Positions 45,067 to 55,067 are shown, counted from the stretch's first letter. The stretch: DNA of 64,000 bases from Undibacterium sp. KW1 (GCF_009937955.1 NZ_AP018439.1:4774001-4838000), one strand, 5' to 3'. The notes: generated by a model from the sequence alone, not told the origin. Program-made: numbers and translations.

Positions 45067-46364
45067 TGTTTTCGCAGTTATTTTCGCAGTTATTTTATTT
45101 CTTGCGACTGGCAGGCAAAAGCGCCTGGAACCGCCGCCTGACGCTGGGCCTGATGCTGTTTGTCATTAGCCTGTCGGTCTGCCTGTTGCTGGCGGTTGAG
45201 AGGCTGCGTAATGATGCGCGTGAAGGCTTTTCGCATGCCATCTCCGGCACTGACCTGGTCGTGGGTGCGCGTACCAGCCCGGTGCAACTGATGCTGTATG
45301 CGGTGTTTCGTATCGGTGCGGCGACCAATAATATTGCCTGGCAAAGTTACCAGGATTTGCTGCATGACCCAGCCGTGGCCTGGGCTGTGCCGCTGTCGCT
45401 GGGTGACTCGCATCGCGGCTTTGCAGTGGTGGGCACGACGCCAGATTACTTCAACCGCTTTCGCTATGGTGATGCGCAAGGCCTGCAACTGCGGGCGGGG
45501 CAGGCTTTTGCCGGGGATGCAGATCATCTGTTTGACGCCGTCATTGGGGCAGATGTGGCAGACAACCTCGGTTATCAGGTCGGCACAAAAATCACGCTCA
45601 GTCATGGTACTGGCGATGCTGCATTGGCTGAACATGCCGACAAACCTTTCAAGGTAGTGGGTGTGCTGGCACGCACCGGCACGCCAGTCGATAGTAGCGT
45701 GCATATCAGCCTGCAAGCCATGCAGGCTATCCATCTTGACTGGCAAGGCGGCGCACCCGTGCCGGGCTTTTCCATTGCCGCCGAGCATGCGCGCAAGTTT
45801 GATTTGCAACCCAAAGAAATCACTGCCGTGCTGGTGGGCCTGCACAAGCGCAGCATGGTGTTTCGCTTGCAAAGGCAGATTAATACCAAGAGTGGCGATG
45901 CCTTGCTGGCCGTACTGCCAGGCGTGGCGCTGGATCAGTTGTGGCAAGTCATCAGCATCATTGAACGGGTCTTGCTGGCGATGTCGTCGCTGCTGGTGCT
46001 GCTGGGCAGTGCAGGTTTGCTGGCGGTGATGCTGGCCAGCCTTAATGAGCGCAGGCGTGAGCTGGCGATTTTGCGTTCTGCCGGTGCCGGGCCTGGTCAT
46101 TTGTTTTTGATGTTGATGGCTGAGAGCCTGGGCCTGACCATTGCCGGGGCCATCAGCGGCCTGCTCTTGCTTGATGTACTGACGCTGGCGGGCAAGGACT
46201 GGGTACAGATGCATTACGGCATCCTCATCAAACCCGGCATTCTCAATGCAACAGAAATCCCGCTGCTAGGTATGGTGGTACTGATGGGCATGCTGACCAG
46301 CCTGGTACCGGCATGGCTGGCTTACCGTAATTCGCTGGCGGATGGTTTGACACCGCGCCTGTAG
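45066..46364 (+). CDS. ABC transporter permease (FtsX/MacB type)
   Basis: 432 aa: one N-terminal helix (LTLGLMLFVISLSVCLLLAV), a large periplasmic domain starting SGTDLVVGARTSPVQL, then three C-terminal helices near residues 300-420, the MacB/FtsX layout. Start overlaps the ATPase stop. Highly probable partner of the ATPase and ZrgA-like protein. The gene is followed at once by a MITE. Confidence 0.88.
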   Translation: MFSQLFSQLFYFLRLAGKSAWNRRLTLGLMLFVISLSVCLLLAVERLRNDAREGFSHAISGTDLVVGARTSPVQLMLYAVFRIGAATNNIAWQSYQDLLHDPAVAWAVPLSLGDSHRGFAVVGTTPDYFNRFRYGDAQGLQLRAGQAFAGDADHLFDAVIGADVADNLGYQVGTKITLSHGTGDAALAEHADKPFKVVGVLARTGTPVDSSVHISLQAMQAIHLDWQGGAPVPGFSIAAEHARKFDLQPKEITAVLVGLHKRSMVFRLQRQINTKSGDALLAVLPGVALDQLWQVISIIERVLLAMSSLLVLLGSAGLLAVMLASLNERRRELAILRSAGAGPGHLFLMLMAESLGLTIAGAISGLLLLDVLTLAGKDWVQMHYGILIKPGILNATEIPLLGMVVLMGMLTSLVPAWLAYRNSLADGLTPRL

Positions 46365-46370
46365 AAAGTA

Positions 46371-46470
46371 GGACTTACGCAAAACCGCCCCAGCTGCGTT
46401 GCAGCTCCTAGCCGGACTAAAGTACTGTCTTCGTCGCTGTCGCCTTGCTGGGACAATTTTGCGTAAGTCC
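46371..46470. mobile_element. MITE with GGACTTACGCAAAA ends, intact copy
   Basis: 100 bp bounded by GGACTTACGCAAAACCGCCC and its inverted partner (GGACAATTTTGCGTAAGTCC), with TA on each side as target duplication. Central inverted repeat AGCTGCGTTGCAGCT. It lies 7 bp after the permease stop and 16 bp before the DUF3299 gene, inside the operon. Confidence 0.85.
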
Positions 46471-46485
46471 TAAATAAGTAAATAA

Positions 46486-47205
46486 ATGAGTGAAAGCATA
46501 TCAATGAAAACCAGACATCAATCCCGCTTTGCTTACCAGTTTTGGCTGGGTAGCGCCTGCTGTATTTTATTCATGCTGACTGCCTGGCTGTTGATGACGG
46601 CCAAAGCGGCGGAGCCCAGCGGGCAATACAAGGTCGGGGACAGGCTGCCGCAAAACAAGGCTGCCGCAGTATCAGCATCAACGTCGGCATCAGCAACACC
46701 AGCATCAGCGCCCGCCAGCAAACCCGCAGCCACGCCTGTCGCCAGCGACAGCTACAAGGAAATCCGCTGGGAAGCCCTGATCCCAAAAAACTGGGACCCG
46801 AGCAAGGACTTCAAGAACCTGGACATGAATTTTCTCAACGATGGCGACCCACGCGCCATGGCCGCCCTGCAAACCATGCGCGAAGCCTGGGACAAGGCAC
46901 CAGTCGAAGCCAGCCTGAACGGCACGCGCATCAAGATACCCGGCTTCATCGTACCGCTGGATGGCGAACGCGGCAAGCTGCGCGAATTTTTGCTAGTCCC
47001 CTACTTCGGTGGCTGCATCCACACCCCGCCACCGCCTGCGAACCAGATCATCGATGTCGTGCTCGACAAGCCTGCGAAGATACAGATGATGGATGCGGTA
47101 TGGGTCAGCGGTGTGCTGGAAACCATCCGTAGTGATACCTCCATGGGCAGTGCGGGGTATCGCTTGAAGGGGATGAAGGTGGAGGCTTATGTTTATGCGA
47201 AGTAG
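46486..47205 (+). CDS. DUF3299 exported or anchored protein
   Basis: 239 aa. Signal anchor (FWLGSACCILFMLTAWLLMTA), an Ala/Ser/Pro/Thr-rich linker (residues 60-85), and a DUF3299 domain with RIKIPGFIVPLDG, LLVPYFGGCIHTPPPPANQI. The conserved CIHTPPPP suggests metal binding at Cys and His. The family commonly accompanies ABC/ZrgA zinc genes. Start could be the ATG at 46486 or 46504. Confidence 0.85.
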   Translation: MSESISMKTRHQSRFAYQFWLGSACCILFMLTAWLLMTAKAAEPSGQYKVGDRLPQNKAAAVSASTSASATPASAPASKPAATPVASDSYKEIRWEALIPKNWDPSKDFKNLDMNFLNDGDPRAMAALQTMREAWDKAPVEASLNGTRIKIPGFIVPLDGERGKLREFLLVPYFGGCIHTPPPPANQIIDVVLDKPAKIQMMDAVWVSGVLETIRSDTSMGSAGYRLKGMKVEAYVYAK

Positions 47206-47254
47206 GGTTTACGAACCGGTGCAGGTTAGACCCGAGCGCAGGTTGGGACCGAGC

Positions 47255-47354
47255 GTAGGTTGGGCTACGCCTTATCAGCCCAACACTGGGCCTCAACATA
47301 CGTATCGTCATTTAAACGCCGAGTGTTGGGCTGGTAAACCGTAGCCCAACCTAC
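47255..47354. repeat. inverted repeat (GTAGGTTGGGCTAC type)
   Basis: GTAGGTTGGGCTACGCC at left and GTAGCCCAACCTACGCC at right, with GCCCAACACTG/AGTGTTGGGC inside. A different family from A-C, of a kind frequent in proteobacterial spacers. Lies 54 bp before the TonB receptor. Confidence 0.75.
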
Positions 47355-47408
47355 GCCCTATTCAACCTACGTCCCCAAATCAATTTTTCAATTTCCCCAG
47401 GAACCCCC

Positions 47409-49493
47409 ATGCACTACAAACACCTCACCCTCCTCATCGCCGCCGCATACCCCGCGTTCACCCACGCCCAGGAATCAACCCAAACCGAAGTCCTCATCAA
47501 AGCCCAAAGACAAAACTACCGCAGCATCTCCGCCACCGGTGCCACCAAGACCGATGCCCTGCTGGCCGACCTGCCGCAAAGCGTGCGGGTCTTGACGGCT
47601 GACCTGCTCAAGGACAATGGCGTCACCAGCCTTAACAATGCGCTGGACCTGACGAGCGGCATTGCGCGGCAAAGCAATCTGGGTGGTTTGTGGGACAGCT
47701 ATGCCATGCGCGGTTTTACCGGCGACCCTAATTTTGGGTCTGATTACATGGTCAATGGATTCAGTTCCAGCCGTGGCTACAATGGCTTGCGCGATACTGC
47801 GAGTACGCAATCCATCGAGATATTGAAGGGGCCATCATCGGCCCTGTATGGCCGTGGAGAACCCGGCGGCACGGTAAATATCATGACCAAGAAACCGCGC
47901 TTCAAGCCTGAGTATGATGTTGACCTGACGCTGGCCAGCCACCAGACTTACCGCATCGCTGCCGACCTGACCGGGCCAGTCAGCGACAATATCGCCTACC
48001 GCATCAATGCCGCAGCAGAACAGGGTAACAGCTACCGCGACACCGTCAGCAGCAAGCGCAGCTTTGTCTCGCCTTCGCTGGTGTGGCTGATAGGCGATCG
48101 TACGACACTCTCATATGAACTCGAAGCCAGTGAGCAGAAAACACCGTTTGACCGCGGTGTGCTGGCAGTAAATGGCAAACTGGGTCTGATACCCAATTCA
48201 CGCTTTCTGGGTGAGCCTGGCGATGGCCTGATGACGGTAAAATCTCTGGGACACCAGGTGTTTGTGCAGCATGATTTCAACCAGCAATGGTCGCTGCAAA
48301 GTGGCTTGTCTTACCGCGACAGTGCGCTCAATGGTTACTCCACCGAGGCAAATAATCTGCTGGCAGATGAACGTACCTTGCGCCGCCAGCGCCGCTACCG
48401 TGATTTTTCTGCGACGGACAAATCTGCGCGGGTAGAACTGGTGGGCAAGTTTGACACTGGCATCATCAAGCACCATGCCTTGCTGGGCGTGGATACCTAC
48501 CAGTTTGATGACAGCCGCGTGCAGTTGCGCCGTAATCCATCGGCTACCAACGCCTATGCCATCGACATCTACAATCCTGTGTATGGCAAGACAGCCGACC
48601 CGCTGACCCTGTCCATCAATACCCTGGAAAACCAGCGTGCGCGTGGACTCTACCTGCAAGACCAGCTTGATCTGGGCACACAATGGAAGGCGCTGCTGGG
48701 CCTGCGCAGCGACCATTATGAGCAGACCCTGACGAACTACCGCGCATCAGTCGCCAATAACCAGTCACTCAGTGCCACCAGCCCGCGTGTTGGACTGGTG
48801 TATCAACCCATGAAGGGCATATCGCTGTATGCCAATGTCGCAAAAGGCTTTCGCCCGAATAGCGGCATCAGCATCAGTAACACGGCTTTCCCGGCAGAAG
48901 AAAGCCGCTCTTATGAAGTAGGCCTCAAATTTGATACACCAGACAACAAAACCAGCGCGACTATTGCCCTCTACCGTATCAAGAAAAGCAATGTGCTGAC
49001 CACTAACCCGGCCAATACTGATTTCTCTATCGCAGCGGGTGAAGTGGGCAGCAAGGGGCTGGAGCTGGATGTGGTGGGCGACATCGCCACTGACCTGCGC
49101 CTGTCTGCCGCCTATGCCTACACCGATGCGACCGTCACAAAAGGCGACAACACCATCATCACTGGCAGCCGCTTCCCGAATGTGGCCAAGCATAGCGCCA
49201 ACCTCATCCTGAGCCAGTTATTCACCATAGGCACAGCCAGGGCCAGTGTGGGTGCGGGTATCAATTATGTGGGTGAACGCCTGGGCGACGTGGCGGTGTC
49301 TTCCAGCTTTGTGCTGCCAGCCTACACAACGGTGAAACTCATGTCTTCTTATAGCCCCAGCAAAACTACGCGAGTGTCACTGAATGTGGATAACCTGTTC
49401 AACAAACGTTATTACGCCAGTTCGTATAGTCAGTTGTGGGTGGCACCGGGCACAGAGCGCGGTGTCAACCTCACTCTGCATCAACAATTCTGA
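47409..49493 (+). CDS. TonB-dependent outer-membrane receptor
   Basis: 694 aa. Signal peptide to FTHAQ; plug domain with LADLPQSVRVLT, GLWDSYAMRGF and IEILKGPSSALYGRGEPGGTVNIM; 22-stranded barrel ending LTLHQQF with terminal Phe. The plug resembles siderophore receptors, but its place behind the zinc genes raises the option of a zinc or metallophore receptor like ZnuD. No His-rich loop is visible to settle this. AGGAA precedes the ATG. The following gene overlaps its stop. Confidence 0.88.
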   Translation: MHYKHLTLLIAAAYPAFTHAQESTQTEVLIKAQRQNYRSISATGATKTDALLADLPQSVRVLTADLLKDNGVTSLNNALDLTSGIARQSNLGGLWDSYAMRGFTGDPNFGSDYMVNGFSSSRGYNGLRDTASTQSIEILKGPSSALYGRGEPGGTVNIMTKKPRFKPEYDVDLTLASHQTYRIAADLTGPVSDNIAYRINAAAEQGNSYRDTVSSKRSFVSPSLVWLIGDRTTLSYELEASEQKTPFDRGVLAVNGKLGLIPNSRFLGEPGDGLMTVKSLGHQVFVQHDFNQQWSLQSGLSYRDSALNGYSTEANNLLADERTLRRQRRYRDFSATDKSARVELVGKFDTGIIKHHALLGVDTYQFDDSRVQLRRNPSATNAYAIDIYNPVYGKTADPLTLSINTLENQRARGLYLQDQLDLGTQWKALLGLRSDHYEQTLTNYRASVANNQSLSATSPRVGLVYQPMKGISLYANVAKGFRPNSGISISNTAFPAEESRSYEVGLKFDTPDNKTSATIALYRIKKSNVLTTNPANTDFSIAAGEVGSKGLELDVVGDIATDLRLSAAYAYTDATVTKGDNTIITGSRFPNVAKHSANLILSQLFTIGTARASVGAGINYVGERLGDVAVSSSFVLPAYTTVKLMSSYSPSKTTRVSLNVDNLFNKRYYASSYSQLWVAPGTERGVNLTLHQQF

Positions 49494-50647
49494 TGAACGT
49501 GGCGACTCAAAAAACCAGCCAGCGCATCAGCAGCATTGATGCGCTGCGCGGCCTGGTCATGATGATCATGATGTTTGATCATGTGCGCGAGACTTTCTTT
49601 TTGCATCAGCAAGTCAGCGATCCCATGGATGTGGGCCAGACTGCACCAGCATTGTTCTTCACGCGGCTGGCGGCGCATCTGTGTGCACCTGTGTTTGTAT
49701 TCCTGACGGGCTTGTCTGCATGGCTGTATGCAAACCCGCCATCTGGATCGCGCGATGCCAGTGGCTTTCTCATCAAACGTGGCTTGCTGCTGGTGGCGCT
49801 GGAGCTGACAGTAGTCAACTTCGCCTGGGCCGGGCAATTCCCGCCTGCGACGATTTACCTGCAAGTGATCTGGGTCATCGGCCTTTGCATGATTATCCTC
49901 GGCCTGCTGCACAAGCTGCCACCGCTGTTATTGGGCATGCTGGGTTTGCTGATCGTGACCGGGCACAATGCCCTGGCTGAATTGAATTTTGCGCCAGGCA
50001 CTGTGTCGCATGCCTTGTGGACTTTGTTGCTGCATCGTGGTTATCTCATCAGTGATGCGGCAATCAAGATCAAGGTCAGCTACCCTCTGCTACCGTGGAT
50101 AGGCATCATCCTGCTGGGTTATGTTGCTGGTAGTTTGTATGCGGCAGACATCAGCGCAGCACGCCGCCAGCGCCAGCTGACTATCCTGGGCATCACTGCC
50201 CTGCTTATGTTTGCGATGCTGCGCGGCATCAATGGCTATGGCGAAACCCAGCCCTGGCAGGATCATGGCAACAGCCTGCTGACGCTGATGTCTTTCTTCA
50301 ACCTGACCAAGTACCCGCCCTCGCTGGACTTTGCCCTGTTGACGCTGGGCATAGGAATGTGTTGTTTATCCTTGCTGGAAAAATACCCAGGCAAGTTAAG
50401 CCGCATCGCCAGCGTGTTTGGTGGCGCACCCATGTTTTACTACCTGCTGCATTTATATGTCTTGCTGGCCTTGCAAAGGCTGATGCTTGCCGTATATGGA
50501 GCCAACCATGGACAGCGTTTTGGTGTCGATCATGTCTGGCTAGTCTGGTTGATTGCTGCGGCCTTGATACCTATATTGTATTACCCATGCCGTGCTTTTG
50601 CGCTTTACAAACGGCAAAGCGGGAAGACATGGGTCAGGTATTTTTGA
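49493..50647 (+). CDS. DUF1624/acyltransferase-like membrane protein
   Basis: 384 aa with about ten helices. N-terminal RISSIDALRGLVMMIMMFDHVRE is the heparan-alpha-glucosaminide N-acetyltransferase-like (DUF1624) start with its conserved Asp and His. FFTRLAAHLCAPVFVFLTG follows. ATG 49493 overlaps the TonB receptor stop (TGATG), so it is translationally coupled; a role in modifying an envelope sugar or a siderophore-like ligand is conceivable but unproven. Confidence 0.85.
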   Translation: MNVATQKTSQRISSIDALRGLVMMIMMFDHVRETFFLHQQVSDPMDVGQTAPALFFTRLAAHLCAPVFVFLTGLSAWLYANPPSGSRDASGFLIKRGLLLVALELTVVNFAWAGQFPPATIYLQVIWVIGLCMIILGLLHKLPPLLLGMLGLLIVTGHNALAELNFAPGTVSHALWTLLLHRGYLISDAAIKIKVSYPLLPWIGIILLGYVAGSLYAADISAARRQRQLTILGITALLMFAMLRGINGYGETQPWQDHGNSLLTLMSFFNLTKYPPSLDFALLTLGIGMCCLSLLEKYPGKLSRIASVFGGAPMFYYLLHLYVLLALQRLMLAVYGANHGQRFGVDHVWLVWLIAAALIPILYYPCRAFALYKRQSGKTWVRYF

Positions 50648-50665
50648 TAGGTAGGGAATCAACTG

Positions 50666-50727
50666 GCAGGGTGCGCCGTGCGCACCGTTTTCCTGACACG
50701 GATGTGGTGCGTCAAGACGCACCCTAC
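50666..50727. repeat. hybrid B/D inverted pair
   Basis: Left arm is type B (GGTGCGCCGTGCGCACC), right arm is type D (GGTGCGTCAAGACGCACC). The hybrid shows that B and D are one family. Confidence 0.78.
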
Positions 50728-50746
50728 GGGGTAATTTCTTACGCGT

Positions 50747-51250
50747 TCAATACTTGACGATATACGTCAGCGCAAAATACGGTGGCCGGTTTTCATGGGC
50801 CTGGCCGCCGCCGGTTTTGTCGGTGCCGCCTATGTAGGTGTTATACTTGGTTTCATAAGGCAGGTCAGAGTCGTTGTTACCTTCAAATGAACGGCTATGC
50901 AAACCAAAATCACCGTTGTTGATGGTGTGCGAGTGGGATGGTATCTGGTCAGTGGTGAGCGTTACGGTTTCAAGACCGCCGGTTGCGTTGGTGGGGTAGT
51001 TACTCAGGCCAGCGCCCTGCCCTGCGCCGACAACAAAGCGGCTGCGCAGGTCTGGCAGTGTGCCGTTAACCAACATGGGATACAGGTTGGGATAAGTTGC
51101 CTGGTCGATGCGCGTGCCATTGCATAGCAGCCAGCCATTCGGCGCGCTTTGTCCCAGAAAGCTGATGACCGTGCCAACCGGCATGGCGATCAGGGCAACT
51201 ACCGAGCTGCTGTCTGCGGGGAGTTCGGCATCGAGTGTATATGTCATCAT
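50747..51250 (-). CDS. tail-collar / microcystin-dependent-protein-like
   Basis: 167 aa, with phage tail collar domain signatures VGTVISFLGQSAPNGWLLCNG and YPNLYPML, then PDLRSRFVVGAGQG and a C-terminal LTYIVKY. Such proteins sit at the end of tail-fibre or MdpB-type genes, often in small clusters of similar copies. Here it is alone without other phage genes. AAGGAC precedes ATG 51250 or 51247. Confidence 0.82.
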   Translation of the reverse strand: MMTYTLDAELPADSSSVVALIAMPVGTVISFLGQSAPNGWLLCNGTRIDQATYPNLYPMLVNGTLPDLRSRFVVGAGQGAGLSNYPTNATGGLETVTLTTDQIPSHSHTINNGDFGLHSRSFEGNNDSDLPYETKYNTYIGGTDKTGGGQAHENRPPYFALTYIVKY

Positions 51251-51433
51251 CCAGTCCTTTTATCTGAGTTGCACAGCGAGGGGTTAAGCGGCATAAGGTA
51301 TAAGGCATCAGAACACTCTGGACGACCAGAGCGAGCGCCATTAATTGACATAACAATAATTGTTAATTAATTAAATTTCAAGCTTAATTCGCAATTAACG
51401 TGCAAATCCTGGGAAAGATGATCATTACTATCT

Positions 51434-51835
51434 TCAAGGCAAGCTGAAATCAAAAGTGTAAAAATGCTGCCCTTCCTTGATATCGATGCCCATGTTGCCG
51501 CTGATGCCTGTCAGCTCGTCAGTACCGGAATCAGGCACGACCTGTATCGTCAACTGTGGCTGGCCACGGTTCATGGTGCCGGTGTGCATGAGCGCGAAGC
51601 TGCCCTTTTTGCCTGCCAGAGTGCCGCTCACCCTTTCTATCGCGACATAGCCCGCCGAGCCCTTGACCTCGCCCATGGCAGACATCATCTCGCCCAGGCT
51701 ATGGGCTTGCAAATCGCCATGAAATTGCTTGTCTATCGTCATGTGGCCCAGCCTGGCAGCTTCTATTCCTGGTGCTGCGGCTTGCGGGCTGAGTTTGACT
51801 TCAAATGTACCGCTGATGTGATGTGGGTATTGCAT
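51434..51835 (-). CDS. DUF3224 family protein
   Basis: 133 aa; the start MQYPHHISGTFEVKLSPQ is preceded by AAGGAG, so the longer frame is not used. Single eight-stranded barrel-like family of unknown role: LGHMTIDKQFHGDLQAHSLG, YVAIERVSGTLAGKKGSF and LTIQVVPDSGTDELTGISG are the conserved blocks. No partner genes. Confidence 0.85.
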   Translation of the reverse strand: MQYPHHISGTFEVKLSPQAAAPGIEAARLGHMTIDKQFHGDLQAHSLGEMMSAMGEVKGSAGYVAIERVSGTLAGKKGSFALMHTGTMNRGQPQLTIQVVPDSGTDELTGISGNMGIDIKEGQHFYTFDFSLP

Positions 51836-52103
51836 ACTCTGCTCCTTTGCGATGGCAGGCGGGAATTGAGGCCTGAGTCTGTCAAGTCGCAGTGTACAGC
51901 TAGATCGCACTGGAGGCGACAACAGGCAGGCTGGCAATCGGACCGGCTTACGTTGACCAGACCTATTTTGTGCGGGATTTCAGTCAGTTGGTGGCGATGA
52001 CTCAGGGAAGATGAGAAGAGTTTGCGTCAGGCAGGACAGACTTGCAAAATAGATAATTATGTTTTATCTTATATTTTCTCCTCCCCGACAACAAGGAAAT
52101 AGC
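51836..52103. other. intergenic, divergent promoters
   Basis: 268 bp between divergent genes with no repeat. AT-rich DNA (52040-52080) before the lipase gene is a likely promoter. Confidence 0.4.
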
Positions 52104-53012
52104 ATGAACTACGACAATAGCGCGACTGCCCTGTTTCACCCTGAGCTACAAGCTCCCTTACTGACAAATAATTTTCCGGCAAGCGAACATGCACTTTGCG
52201 CAGAATTGTCGCGACTGGCGTATTGGCGTTACGAAAACGAGGGGCTAGACGACCAAGGCAAATTTGTACGTAGAGAATTCAATAATATACTTGTCAATGC
52301 AGGTTTTGATCACCTGTTGCTGTTGATCGACGCACGCACGGGTACGCAGGGCTTCGCCGCCACCAGAGGGGGGAAAGCCTATGTCGTCTTTCGTGGGTCA
52401 CAAACGGATGAGCCTGCAGATGTCTTCATCGATGGCTTTTTCTGGCCAGTACCATGGAGAGGCAAGGGCTGTGTACATAGCGGCTTTCTGGCATCTTACC
52501 AAGGTATTGAAGGCCAGCTCAATGAATGGCTCAAAAAGCATCAGGACATGAGGGTCTGCTTTACTGGCCACAGTCTGGGGGCCGCAATAGCAACGCTGGC
52601 GGCAGCCATCCATACCAACAGCACTTTGATTACTTTTGGATCACCGCGTGTTGGCGATAAAGAATTCGCCCAAGTCTTTGATCTGCGCGATGTTCGTCGG
52701 TATGTCAATCATGCCGATCTTGTTACTCGTGTACCACCCGATTCTCTACCCTTTGCTAGTTTGGAATATCTACTAGATATCGTGTATTACGCACATGTAC
52801 AGGGCCTGCGCTATCTGGATGCAAACGGCAAAGAGGCAACTGGTAAAAATGCGCTAACCAAGTTTGAACACGCCAGTAATTCAGTGTCATTCAACTGGCG
52901 CTTACAAGTGCGTGGTATGTGGGATTCAAATGAGACCACAATCAATAGTCGCTCCCTGACTGATCACGCGCCGATCAATTATCTGCGGGCGGTGCTGGAT
53001 TTGCCAGGGTAA
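52104..53012 (+). CDS. lipase, class 3 family
   Basis: 302 aa alpha/beta hydrolase. VCFTGHSLGAAIATLAA gives nucleophile S157; D205 (VNHADLVTRVP) is the acid and a C-terminal His should finish the triad. AYVVFRGSQT is the oxyanion-hole strand. No signal peptide, so cytoplasmic or exported by another route. AAGGAAA precedes ATG 52104. Substrate is probably mono- or triacylglycerol. Confidence 0.85.
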   Translation: MNYDNSATALFHPELQAPLLTNNFPASEHALCAELSRLAYWRYENEGLDDQGKFVRREFNNILVNAGFDHLLLLIDARTGTQGFAATRGGKAYVVFRGSQTDEPADVFIDGFFWPVPWRGKGCVHSGFLASYQGIEGQLNEWLKKHQDMRVCFTGHSLGAAIATLAAAIHTNSTLITFGSPRVGDKEFAQVFDLRDVRRYVNHADLVTRVPPDSLPFASLEYLLDIVYYAHVQGLRYLDANGKEATGKNALTKFEHASNSVSFNWRLQVRGMWDSNETTINSRSLTDHAPINYLRAVLDLPG

Positions 53013-53014
53013 CA

Positions 53015-53040
53015 GGGGGCCATAGCGCCCCCGCTATTTT
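53015..53040 (+). terminator. intrinsic terminator after lipase gene
   Basis: GGGGGC pairs with GCCCCC around CATAGC, followed by GCTATTTTT. Lies between convergent lipase and chemoreceptor genes. Confidence 0.75.
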
Positions 53041-53048
53041 TAACTTTA

Positions 53049-55067
53049 TCAGGCAACAATAAAGTTGGCGATTTCACTTTGCAGGGTTTCTGCCTGTTGC
53101 GTCAGAGCGCCTGCGGCTGCGGCGGTTTCTTCGACCAGGGCAGCGTTCTGTTGGGTATGTTCATCCAGTTCATTGATGGCAGTGGCGACCTGCGACACAC
53201 CGGTTGCCTGCTCTTTAGAGGCAGAGGCAATTTCGGTCAAGTAGCTATTGATCTGGCGGGCGTTGTTGACCATGGTGTTCATGGTGGCACCAGCCTTTTC
53301 TACGACGACGGTACCGCTGTTGATCTGATCGACGCTATTGGAGATAAGGCTCTTGATCTCTTTGGCGGCATCGGCACTGCGATGCGCCAGGCTGCGCACT
53401 TCGCTGGCAACCACGGCAAAACCACGGCCTGACTCACCGGCGCGCGCTGCTTCTACGGCGGCATTGAGCGCAAGGATATTGGTCTGGAAGGCGATACCGT
53501 CAATCACGGAAATGATGTCGCTGATCTTGGAGGACGATGCATGGATATTGTGCATGGTGTCCACCACATCGACGATGACCTTGCCACCTTCTTCTGCGAC
53601 GTTGGCGTTGTCGGCGGCAAAGCGCGCCGCCATCAGGGCTTTGTCGGTGGTGTTGTTGACGGTGCTGCCGATTTCTTCTATGGCTGCGGCTTGTTCTTCC
53701 AGCGAAGCTGCGGCATTTTCTGAACGCGAGGACAAATCCAGGCTGGCAGAAGAAATTTCGCTGCTGGTGTGGTGCAGGGCGCGCGCCGAGTGGCGTACGG
53801 TGCGTATCAATTCATGCAGGGCATTATACGTCCTGCGCAGATCTATGATCACATCCGCCGTTTCGTCCTTACCCCACGGCACAGCGGGAGAAACGCGCAA
53901 GTCGCCCACTGACATTTCGTTCAGATGCTTTTGGATGGTCTGCAACCCGCCGCGCGTTACCAGAAAGAAGCTGTAGAAGAAATAGGCTGCCAGCAACATG
54001 AAAAAGATAAATAGACCAAATCCTGTATATAGCGCGTTTTTCATGCCTGCGATGCGGTTTGCGAGAATTTCATCAAGCTCAGCCAGCATGTGGCCTGCCA
54101 GTTGATGTTGCTCCTCTAAAGCCTTATTCGCATGAGAGACGAAAGCGATTTGAAATTCAGGCGAGAAATTCTGAGTTTCAACGAAATTTTTTTCAAACAC
54201 TGTTATAAATGAGGATATATCGCTACTGATTTTTTTTGTATCCACTTGCTTCGCCAGAGCGGGATCGGCTACCACAGCTTTTCCAAGCGCTTCCTGTAAA
54301 CCTTCAAATTCATTTGCTGCAACCGCATGCAGACTGATCAGCTCCACACTTTGCTTAGGGCTGACGTTGCCACGTTGCAATGTCGCAATGCCCTTACCAC
54401 CCAACAAGCCCGTCTGATCAATCACCTGTGGCATATGGCCTAAAGATGCATCCATCATGTAGAAGCTCGCAACTTCTGGGTCCAGGGTCAGTTTTGAACC
54501 ATCGGTCACGAGGCCCATCAACTCGAGTAGGGCTTTTATATGTTTGCCATGGACTAGTAGAACTTCATCAGCTGTCTTCGCAGAGGCTGTCTCAGCATAG
54601 GCTGCCTGGACTTGGGCAAAGGCTTTCGCGCTGCCAAAATCAGCCCCATATTTTTTTTCGGCTTCCGCCAATTTGGCCTGCAATACTTTCAGTTTTTCTT
54701 TGGTCGCTTCAACCGTGGCAGCAGCTCCTGCGTTGGCAATTGCAAGGCCAGAATCTCGGCGTAATTGCTGTGCATAGTCGATCATCTGAAAAACAATCTG
54801 ATTGTATTCGACCCCCTGTCTTTCTTTGGCTGAGAAACTGATATTCTCAAGCGTCTGGTTCACATAATTCCACGATACCAGTGACATGGGGATCAAAAAC
54901 ATCAGGCAAATGACAGCCGCTTTTGACTTAAACCGCAAATTGCGCATCAAGACCACACCCATGGTCCAGAATCCATGGGCAGCAAAGGCGGAATCGTATT
55001 TTGGTTTGGCTGCGGGGGCGGCCAAAAACTGCTTGAGCTCTGCACTGGCTCTGACAATATTCGACAT
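53049..55067 (-). CDS. methyl-accepting chemotaxis protein with N-terminal extension
   Basis: 672 aa. About 45 cytoplasmic residues precede the first helix ([17 protein letters not shown]), followed by a 290-residue periplasmic helical sensor, a second helix ([19 protein letters not shown]), a linker and a signalling domain with [25 protein letters not shown] lies upstream of ATG 55067. The next gene in the opposite coordinate direction is a lone receiver domain, transcribed the same way 189 bp upstream. Confidence 0.92.
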   Translation of the reverse strand: MSNIVRASAELKQFLAAPAAKPKYDSAFAAHGFWTMGVVLMRNLRFKSKAAVICLMFLIPMSLVSWNYVNQTLENISFSAKERQGVEYNQIVFQMIDYAQQLRRDSGLAIANAGAAATVEATKEKLKVLQAKLAEAEKKYGADFGSAKAFAQVQAAYAETASAKTADEVLLVHGKHIKALLELMGLVTDGSKLTLDPEVASFYMMDASLGHMPQVIDQTGLLGGKGIATLQRGNVSPKQSVELISLHAVAANEFEGLQEALGKAVVADPALAKQVDTKKISSDISSFITVFEKNFVETQNFSPEFQIAFVSHANKALEEQHQLAGHMLAELDEILANRIAGMKNALYTGFGLFIFFMLLAAYFFYSFFLVTRGGLQTIQKHLNEMSVGDLRVSPAVPWGKDETADVIIDLRRTYNALHELIRTVRHSARALHHTSSEISSASLDLSSRSENAAASLEEQAAAIEEIGSTVNNTTDKALMAARFAADNANVAEEGGKVIVDVVDTMHNIHASSSKISDIISVIDGIAFQTNILALNAAVEAARAGESGRGFAVVASEVRSLAHRSADAAKEIKSLISNSVDQINSGTVVVEKAGATMNTMVNNARQINSYLTEIASASKEQATGVSQVATAINELDEHTQQNAALVEETAAAAGALTQQAETLQSEIANFIVA

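Noticed and set aside
45090..46214. 374-codon antisense frame in the permease gene
   Set aside because: His/Gln-rich shadow of Leu/Ala codons, no ribosome binding site.
47206..47408. Fur box or cobalamin riboswitch before the TonB receptor
   Set aside because: The only structure is the GTAGGTTGGGCTAC inverted repeat; no GATAATGATWATCATTATC-like site or B12-box was seen.
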